NCBI GenBank assembly: GCA_900299195.1
Contig: OMIX01000093.1
Location: 1-64,000 of the forward strand
Source of the DNA: Deltaproteobacteria bacterium
Lineage (GTDB): Bacteria > Bdellovibrionota > FAC87 > UBA2466
Direction: 5' to 3'
Length of the DNA stretch: 64,000 nt
Part shown: one piece after another, positions 56,960 to 64,000 of the stretch
Numbering within the stretch: position 1 is the first letter of the stretch
Layout of the letters: each line of letters starts with the position of its first letter
Position numbers and translations under genes: made by a program
Notes under the pieces: model-generated
Told to the model about the DNA's origin: nothing
The model's database searches: none
Seen by the model: only the letters and a program-made list of their open reading frames with translations

Positions 56960-59299
56960 TTAAAATGGCGGTCCGATTGTGAAAAAGAATTTCGAAGCAC
57001 CAGATTTAACCATAGGATAGCCAAACTCAAAACGCAAGGGGCCTATCGGCGTAAACCATCGAAATCCCCAACCTAAGTTTGCGTAAAGTTTAGGTCCCGA
57101 ACTCTTAGATAAATCATTAAAGGCATTGCCCACGTCAGCAAACAAGACCCCTCGTATCCTGGCCTCTTTTAATAGGGGGAATTCTATTTCAGCATTCATC
57201 AAAACCTGATTCAATCCCCCAATGAGAATTTGTTTGCCAGCCAGCCCCTGCTTTTTAGCCTCTTCGGAAAGATCATCTGGATTCGTACTTAACGAGACGG
57301 GTTCTCCCCCGATACTGAACGGATCGTAACCCCTTAAGGAAAACAATCCCCCCATCAAAAAGAGTTCATTGTTAGGAACTCGACGGCTTCCCGTTCTAGA
57401 AATATTGGACCCTGTGACATTGAGTCTGAAAATAAAATCCCAAATAATCGGATGAAAATATTTAGCGGTGGCAGTCGACTTAAGGAAATACCGATCTCCA
57501 CCTAAGCCCGCATACTCTGAAGTCACACTTCCAAAAAACCCTTCTCGGGGATCAAAGCGGTCATCACGTTTGTCGTACACAAGATTGCCCGCAAGAGAGC
57601 TCGTGTAACCGTTCACATCTTCTTTGGGGTAAAGGGTTTTGTCGATTACAGTCGAAGGACGCACATAAGCGTGCTCAAACTTGTAAGTCAAAAACAGGTT
57701 GAGAAAGTTGTAAACAGGATGACCCAGTTTAACCGCGGAACCGGTCTTGATCTCTTCAAAACTATTAATCGCTTCTAAAACCGCTACGTTCCTTCGAACT
57801 TGGTAAAGATCGCCTCCTACACTCCAAAGAGTGGCTCCGTAGTAAGGTTCTTGAAAACTCAACGAGTATTCATAAAGTTGAGTTCCTGTTTGAATCTGTG
57901 CTGAGAAGCTCGCTACTTGACCATTACCCAAAAAGTTATTCTGAGAAAGCTGGGCATTCGCAATAAATCCGACTCCTCCAGTGGAATAACCGGCCCCAAT
58001 GACTAACTGGCCCGTGGACCGCTCTTTCACCTTCACATCGATATCCACCACATTCGGATACTCTTTCGAGGTGGTCTGGTGAAATTCTACAGAATCGAAG
58101 AAACCTAAACGGGTCACATTTTCTTTGCTCTCCCGTTTCTTGGTTCCATTGTACAGCTCTCCTTCATTAAAGGTTAGCTCTCGACGAACCACTTTATCTT
58201 TGGTCTTAGTGTTACTGGAGACCGTAACTTTCCCAATGTAAACCCGCTGGCCCAGATCCACTTCAAAAGTGATATCCACTTGGCGAGTATCGTCGTGAAT
58301 AATGGGTTGGGGCACAATATTAGCGAAAGCATAACCCAGATCACCGTATTTTTCGGTCAATCGAAGGGTGTCCCTTCTTAGCGTTTCCGTGTTAAATGTT
58401 TCTCCTGTGAGAAGGCTCATGTCTTCGTTGAGTTCGGCCCTCGAGAAAAGCAGTTCCCCACCAAAATCAATATTTCCCACGGTGTATTGCATTCCCTCAT
58501 CAACAAAAAAGGTAATGTAGATCCACTTCTTATCAGGGGAAACGGTCACTTCAGGTTTGCCAAATCTAGCCTTCACATAACCCAAAGTTCCGTAATAAAA
58601 ACCGAGAGCGGCAATATCTCTTTCAAAAACGACTTCTCGATAAGACCCACTTCCGGTGAGCCAAGAAAAGGCTCCGCCTTCTCGGGTCTGCATCACTCGT
58701 TTTAAATCATCAGAGGAAATCATCTTGTTTCCGATGATGTTCACTTTTTTTACAGTAATTTTGTCGTTCTCTTGGGCCTTAAAGAGAATGCTGACATCAC
58801 TACTTTCAGGTAGGGGTTTGATTTCGTAACTGACATCGGCCAGGTAATAACCCTTCTCTTCATATTTTTGAGTTATTTTTTCGACCGACTCATTCACTTT
58901 TTGACGATTTAAAAGTTCATATTCTTTAATAAGAATTAAGTCTTTCAACTCATCTTTTTCAATCGACTCAAGTCCTTCAAACTCAATCTTAGCAATCGTC
59001 GGTTTCTCTTTAACTTTAAAAATGATTTTGAGTCCGTCTGAAGTTTCCTCTTCAAACACCGACACATCCTCAAAAAACCCCAGGCTAAATAAAGTTCGAA
59101 TGTCGGAAGTGATCAGCTCTTTCGAAAACGTCCCATTCACTTGAGTTTTCAGCTTTTGCTTTACAGCTGCACTTTCAATTTTTCGATTGCCCTGAATCTC
59201 GACGGCGGAAACCACATCCCTTGCAGCTAAAGCAGGAAAACTTCCCTGAAACAGAAGGGAAAATAACAAGGCAGAAATGATGAAACTTATGTTACGCAA
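56960..59299 (-). CDS. bamA: Outer membrane assembly factor BamA
   Basis: POTRA repeats and C-terminal barrel (LFLMGGLFSLRGYDP..., GWGFRWFTPIGPLRFEFGYP). Confidence 0.97.
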   Translation of the reverse strand: MRNISFIISALLFSLLFQGSFPALAARDVVSAVEIQGNRKIESAAVKQKLKTQVNGTFSKELITSDIRTLFSLGFFEDVSVFEEETSDGLKIIFKVKEKPTIAKIEFEGLESIEKDELKDLILIKEYELLNRQKVNESVEKITQKYEEKGYYLADVSYEIKPLPESSDVSILFKAQENDKITVKKVNIIGNKMISSDDLKRVMQTREGGAFSWLTGSGSYREVVFERDIAALGFYYGTLGYVKARFGKPEVTVSPDKKWIYITFFVDEGMQYTVGNIDFGGELLFSRAELNEDMSLLTGETFNTETLRRDTLRLTEKYGDLGYAFANIVPQPIIHDDTRQVDITFEVDLGQRVYIGKVTVSSNTKTKDKVVRRELTFNEGELYNGTKKRESKENVTRLGFFDSVEFHQTTSKEYPNVVDIDVKVKERSTGQLVIGAGYSTGGVGFIANAQLSQNNFLGNGQVASFSAQIQTGTQLYEYSLSFQEPYYGATLWSVGGDLYQVRRNVAVLEAINSFEEIKTGSAVKLGHPVYNFLNLFLTYKFEHAYVRPSTVIDKTLYPKEDVNGYTSSLAGNLVYDKRDDRFDPREGFFGSVTSEYAGLGGDRYFLKSTATAKYFHPIIWDFIFRLNVTGSNISRTGSRRVPNNELFLMGGLFSLRGYDPFSIGGEPVSLSTNPDDLSEEAKKQGLAGKQILIGGLNQVLMNAEIEFPLLKEARIRGVLFADVGNAFNDLSKSSGPKLYANLGWGFRWFTPIGPLRFEFGYPMVKSGASKFFFTIGPPF

Positions 59300-59444
59300 C
59301 TCTTCTCTCGCACCTTTAAGACTTCACTAGATTATCTCGAGCTAAGTACTTGTATTTATTAAACAACCTATTGAGGGGCGATTCTAACCTTAGAGCAGAG
59401 TAATTGTAAACGACGAGTTAACGGAAATCTCACTTTTTATTAAC

Positions 59445-60152
59445 TCATTGTGTCGCAGAAGAGCCACCGGCCAGCGTAAAAAGCTCCCCTTGATCCAACC
59501 TAAGAACCCGAGGAAAAGATTGGGCCAAAGTTTCATCGTGAGTGACCGAGACCAGCGCAATCCCATGTTCCTCTTGGAGTAAGCGAATCATCTCAAAAAT
59601 TTGACGACCAGTTGCCGTATCCAGGTTACCGGTCATTTCATCGGTCAAAAGAAGTTTGGGTTTCATCATGAGGGCTCTTGCGATAGCGACTCGTTGTTGC
59701 TCCCCACCTGAAAGTTGATTCGGCTTATGGGTCAACCGATCTCCTAGCCCGACCCGTTTGAGTAGGTTTTCTGCTAGGCCCCTAGCTTTGGATTTACTCT
59801 CTCCGGCCAACAAACTTGGCATCATCACATTCTCAAGCGCAGAAAATTCGATCATCAAATAATGAAACTGAAACACAAAACCGATCTGGCGATTTCTAAA
59901 ACGAGCTAGATCATTTTCCCCTAAATCGAAAATATCTTTTCCTTTAAACTTCACAACACCGTGAGAGGGAGCTTCCAGTGTGCCTAAAATATGGAGTAAA
60001 GTGCTCTTGCCAGCTCCGCTTTTGCCTAAAATCGCAATTCGGTCATTCACTCCAATATCTAAATCGACCCGTTTGAGCACACTCACGGGAGGCTCCCCTT
60101 TTCGTCGATAAATCTTAGAAACATCTCTTGCTGATAAAAGAAGTTCACTCAT
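59445..60152 (-). CDS. lolD: Lipoprotein-releasing ABC ATPase LolD
   Basis: [44 protein letters not shown]; start [17 protein letters not shown]. Confidence 0.95.
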   Translation of the reverse strand: MSELLLSARDVSKIYRRKGEPPVSVLKRVDLDIGVNDRIAILGKSGAGKSTLLHILGTLEAPSHGVVKFKGKDIFDLGENDLARFRNRQIGFVFQFHYLMIEFSALENVMMPSLLAGESKSKARGLAENLLKRVGLGDRLTHKPNQLSGGEQQRVAIARALMMKPKLLLTDEMTGNLDTATGRQIFEMIRLLQEEHGIALVSVTHDETLAQSFPRVLRLDQGELFTLAGGSSATQ

Positions 60153-61329
60153 ACCGTAATGCCTCCACCGGTCTCGCATAAGCCGCCCTTAAGGCAGGCA
60201 ATACACTAAAAACGATACAAAGCCCCAAAGCTGCTAATGAAATCAAAAGCACATCTCCCACCGCAATTTTAAAGGGAAGCCGATTCGTATTATAAATAGC
60301 TTCATTTAAAATAGAGGGTTGATACTTTTCTACTAGTTTACACGTCAAAAATCCGAATCCTAGTCCCAAGGAAACTCCGATGGCCCCTACCACAGCACCT
60401 TGTGCGAGAAAAAATAAAAATACCCCTCGAGCTTTAAAACCCATGGCCCTTAAAATAGCCATGTCTTTTCGTCGATAGTGAGAACTCATCATCAGAAGAC
60501 TGATCACATTCACCCCAGCCAGCCCTACAATAATTTCAAGAACTAAAAACAATCGGCGTTTTTGATCCTCGACTGCTAAAAAAAGATTCTGGTTGATCTG
60601 ATTCCAGGTTTTGACTTGAGCATTTTTTTGAAGAGCTACTTTAACGGCTCTAGCTGCACGAAAAAGAGGGACCGCTTCCTTAATTTTCACTTTATACAAA
60701 ACAGGGCTATTGGTTTTATTAAAAATGGTACGTAAGACATTGAGATCGATTCTGGCATAGTGGAGATCGTGATCATAAAGACCAAACTTCGTGATGGCTG
60801 TGACCGTAAAAGGCTCTAGCTGATTCTTTTGGCCCGGAATAAAAATCTCCACCGAATCGCCCACCTGAGCACGAATTTTCTTTGCCAATTGAGAACCTAA
60901 CCAAATCCAATGAGCGTTCCGTACTTCCGATTGCCCTTTTGGCTCTGCTAACCAAACCTGCTCCCACTGAGTCACTTGAGACGAAGATGCCAAATCAATT
61001 CCCTCTAACGTCACTCCCGCAACTCCCTCTTTAATCAACATGCTCTGCCCCAAACCAAAGGGAGTGAGAGCTTGAACTTCCGGAATCTTGTGAATGATTT
61101 CCGGAAAATTAACTTTGGCAGCAGAGTTTTTAGGAATCACCACCATATCAGAAGAGATCGCGGTGTATTTATCTTCTAGAAACTCGAGAAACCCAGTCAT
61201 GACTGACAGAACCAACATAAGCTGAATGATTCCAATCACAACTCCAATGACCGACACCCAGAGCGCAAAAGACAAGAGGTTTCCCTCTTTAGGAACCAAA
61301 TATCTTCGCAATAGGAAAAGAATAGGCAT
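60145..61329 (-). CDS. LolC/LolE-family lipoprotein-releasing permease
   Basis: MPILFLLRRYLVPKEGNLLSFALWVSVIGVVIGI..., MacB-like periplasmic domain, C-terminal 3 TM. Confidence 0.93.
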   Translation of the reverse strand: MPILFLLRRYLVPKEGNLLSFALWVSVIGVVIGIIQLMLVLSVMTGFLEFLEDKYTAISSDMVVIPKNSAAKVNFPEIIHKIPEVQALTPFGLGQSMLIKEGVAGVTLEGIDLASSSQVTQWEQVWLAEPKGQSEVRNAHWIWLGSQLAKKIRAQVGDSVEIFIPGQKNQLEPFTVTAITKFGLYDHDLHYARIDLNVLRTIFNKTNSPVLYKVKIKEAVPLFRAARAVKVALQKNAQVKTWNQINQNLFLAVEDQKRRLFLVLEIIVGLAGVNVISLLMMSSHYRRKDMAILRAMGFKARGVFLFFLAQGAVVGAIGVSLGLGFGFLTCKLVEKYQPSILNEAIYNTNRLPFKIAVGDVLLISLAALGLCIVFSVLPALRAAYARPVEALRYE

Positions 61330-61330
61330 C

Positions 61331-63964
61331 TTAGCTTAAGTCTTCCAGGTATTGCTGAAGAGCTTCGACTTCTCTCTTAAGCTCAGTTTTCTGTTTCACC
61401 ACCCCGTCTCTCACAGCTTGCGGGGCACTGTTCATAAATCTTTCATTGCGAAGCTTTTCTTCTGCACGACGAAGCGCTTCAGTCTTTTCGACCAACTCCT
61501 TTTTCTTTCGAGCCAGCTCTTGAGTTAAATCTCCCAAATCGGTCTTAGGAATAAATAATTTTAAATCCCGCATGATCACTGAGAGGTGAGTCTCTTTGGG
61601 AAACTCCGTTTGAATAAATTCAATTTCCTTCAATTTTCCTAGTTTTTTAATGAGTTCCTTAAAAGGAATCAGCTCTTTAAGTAGCCCCTCTCCCACTAAG
61701 GAGGTCACCGAGATAGTTATTTCCACTGCCGGAGATAACTGATGAACCCCACGAGTGGTTCTAATCTGCTCGATCAACCGGATCACCCGACCTAACTTGT
61801 CCTCGGTCTCTTGTGAAATTTTCGATTTGTCCGTTTCAGGATATTGAGTGATACAAATAGAGACTTTGGTTTGATCCCTTAAGGGCATCTCTTGCCAAAG
61901 TTTCTCGGTCACAAAAGGCATAAAGGGATGAAGTAATCTCAAGGCTTCTTCTAACACTTGAACTGCAGTCGACTCTTTGGAGGACTTTCTTAACTCCAGT
62001 TCCTCTTTCGATTTAATAAACTCTATGAACCAATCGCAATACTCACTCCAAATAAAATGGTAAATGGCCTGAGCCGCTTCAAAGAAACGGTACTGATCTA
62101 AGGAACGATTGACCTCTTCTTTGATGTGGTTGAGCCTAGACCAGATCCAACGATTGATTTCATTAGAAAGATCAATCTTAGACTCTTTCACGTCACTAAA
62201 ATGCATCAGCACAAACCTAGAAGCATTCCAGATTTTATTGACGAAAAACTTACAGTTCTCGACCCCTTCCTCCGAAACCCTCATGTCTCGGCCGTGAAAA
62301 GCATTCCAACTCAAGAAAAACCTTAGGGCGTCGGTTCCTAATCGGTCACTGATTTCTAAAGGGTCCACAACGTTCCCTTTAGTTTTAGACATCTTTTGAC
62401 CCTGTTCGTCGCGGACCATGGGGTGCAAATAGACCGTATGAAAAGGAATTTTTCCGGTCATTTTCATGCCCAGCATGATCATGCGAGCTACCCAGAAAAA
62501 TAAAATATCAAAACCCGTTTCTAAAACTGAGGTCGGATAAAAAGCGTTGAGATCTTTAGATTCGTGGGGCCATCCCAGAGTCGATATCGGCCACAGTCCA
62601 GAACTAAACCAAGTATCTAGAACATCTTCATCTTGTTTAAGACTAGAGTGATGACACTTTGAACATTCTTTGGGGGCCTCTAGGCCAACATGAACCGCCT
62701 CACACTTGGCACAATACCAAACAGGAATTCGATGTCCCCACCAAAGCTGGCGACTGATGCACCAGGGGCGAATATTTCTCATCCATTCGAAGTAGGTCTT
62801 CTCCCACTCCTCCGGAACAATTCGAATTTCCTTTTTTTCAACCGCCCGAATCGCATCTTGAGCAAGCTCTTCAGCTTTGACAAACCATTGCTTGCTCACT
62901 TTAGGTTCCACTACAGTTCCACAACGGTCGCAATGGCCTACATTGTGAGAATGGTCTTCTTCCTTCACTAATAGTTGCTGATTTTGCAGATCTTCAAGCA
63001 CTTTTTGCCGAGCTTTGACTCGGTCTAAACCTCGATAGCTTCCAGCCTCCTGATTGAGAATGGCATTCTCATCCATCAAGGAGATAATGGGCAAATGATG
63101 GCGCTTTCCCACAATATAGTCGTTCGGATCGTGTCCCGGAGTGATTTTTAAAGCTCCAGTTCCAAACTTAGGATCCACATACGAATCTAAAACCACTGGA
63201 ATAGCTCTTCCCACGAGCGGAACCATCACTTCTTTGCCGTGGAAAGATGAGTATCGTTCATCGTCAGGATGAACGGCAACTGCGGTATCTCCTAACAAAG
63301 TTTCGGGACGAGTCGTAGCCACTACCAAAAACTGACTGGGTTCACCTTTGAGTCGATACTTGATATGCCAAAATTTTCCAGGGACCTCTTTGAATTTTAC
63401 TTCAAGATCCGACAAAGCGGTGTGACACCTGGGACACCACTGAATAATCGCAGTGTCTCTAAAAATGAGCCCTTCATTGTAAAGACGAAGGAAACACTCT
63501 TTAACCGCTAAAGAAACATTTTCATCTAAAGTGAAAGCCAAACGACTCCAGTCGAAGCTTCCCCCCATTTTTCTCATTTGGCTGATAATAGTCTCTTGAG
63601 ACTTTTCCTTCCATTCCCAGACTTTCTCTAAAAATTTTTCACGACCCAAATCGTGACGACTCTTTTTTTCCTCTTTCATTAAGTTTCGCTCAACCACCAT
63701 TTGAGTAGCGATTCCCGCGTGGTCCGTTCCCGGAACCCAAAGGGTATTAAATCCCTGCATACGCTTTCGGCGAATTAAAATATCCTCGAGGGTGCAGGTT
63801 AAAGCATGGCCCATGTGTAAAACGCCGGTCACATTGGGAGGAGGAAAAACAATCGTGTAAGTAGGCGCTTTTGATTCGGGATCGGCTTTGAACAGATCGT
63901 GTTTCAACCAAAATTCATAAATCGAACTTTCAGAGTCTTTCGGTACAAACTGGGATTCCAACAT
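61331..63964 (-). CDS. valS: Valyl-tRNA synthetase
   Basis: PPPNVTGVLHMGHAL (HIGH-like), KMSKTKGNVVDP (KMSKS), C-terminal coiled coil. Confidence 0.98.
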   Translation of the reverse strand: MLESQFVPKDSESSIYEFWLKHDLFKADPESKAPTYTIVFPPPNVTGVLHMGHALTCTLEDILIRRKRMQGFNTLWVPGTDHAGIATQMVVERNLMKEEKKSRHDLGREKFLEKVWEWKEKSQETIISQMRKMGGSFDWSRLAFTLDENVSLAVKECFLRLYNEGLIFRDTAIIQWCPRCHTALSDLEVKFKEVPGKFWHIKYRLKGEPSQFLVVATTRPETLLGDTAVAVHPDDERYSSFHGKEVMVPLVGRAIPVVLDSYVDPKFGTGALKITPGHDPNDYIVGKRHHLPIISLMDENAILNQEAGSYRGLDRVKARQKVLEDLQNQQLLVKEEDHSHNVGHCDRCGTVVEPKVSKQWFVKAEELAQDAIRAVEKKEIRIVPEEWEKTYFEWMRNIRPWCISRQLWWGHRIPVWYCAKCEAVHVGLEAPKECSKCHHSSLKQDEDVLDTWFSSGLWPISTLGWPHESKDLNAFYPTSVLETGFDILFFWVARMIMLGMKMTGKIPFHTVYLHPMVRDEQGQKMSKTKGNVVDPLEISDRLGTDALRFFLSWNAFHGRDMRVSEEGVENCKFFVNKIWNASRFVLMHFSDVKESKIDLSNEINRWIWSRLNHIKEEVNRSLDQYRFFEAAQAIYHFIWSEYCDWFIEFIKSKEELELRKSSKESTAVQVLEEALRLLHPFMPFVTEKLWQEMPLRDQTKVSICITQYPETDKSKISQETEDKLGRVIRLIEQIRTTRGVHQLSPAVEITISVTSLVGEGLLKELIPFKELIKKLGKLKEIEFIQTEFPKETHLSVIMRDLKLFIPKTDLGDLTQELARKKKELVEKTEALRRAEEKLRNERFMNSAPQAVRDGVVKQKTELKREVEALQQYLEDLS

Positions 63965-64000
63965 GATGATTCCTTAAATTTATTCAAAAACACGTGAATT

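Noticed and set aside
1-64000. CRISPR arrays, insertion sequences, prophage, tRNA or rRNA genes
   Set aside because: No repeat-spacer array, transposase/integrase ORF or recognisable tRNA/rRNA sequence was found by reading; short RNAs could still be missed without a covariance search.

Overview
64 kb, gene-dense, moderately AT-rich bacterial chromosomal window, probably from a Bdellovibrio-like member of the Bdellovibrionota/Oligoflexia (inference from gene content only). No rRNA, tRNA, CRISPR array or transposase was recognised. Blocks in order: (1) a minus-strand flagellar export/switch operon fliL-M-N-O-P-Q-R-flhB (partial), preceded by a consensus sigma-54 promoter with upstream tandem repeats, plus a second FliL-like gene; (2) miaE, a GT-like gene and a sensor kinase; (3) an Mla/MCE-type lipid ABC locus with two permeases and two ATPases whose sequence degeneracies are complementary, as in an asymmetric heterodimer; (4) an exopolysaccharide-type cluster (epimerase, M23 peptidase, AsnB, RfbC, GTs, Wzy-like, SLBB protein, frameshifted Wzc-like BY-kinase, bi-domain dehydrogenase/oxidoreductase, heparinase-like protein); (5) a JAMM/MPN-domain protein; (6) type IV pilus pilB-pilT-pilC and a PilS-like kinase; (7) gpmI, acyl-CoA dehydrogenase-etfB-etfA, CxxCH (haem c-like) proteins, a class IV aminotransferase, lipoproteins and a ferredoxin; (8) skp/ompH-bamA-lolD-lolC/E-valS. 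The most interesting items are the asymmetric Mla-type transporter, a possible +1 recoding site (TTT-TAG-C) opening a 37-codon extension, two other single-nucleotide frameshift candidates, the flagellar sigma-54 promoter architecture and the JAMM protein. All family calls come from reading motifs; no database search was run.
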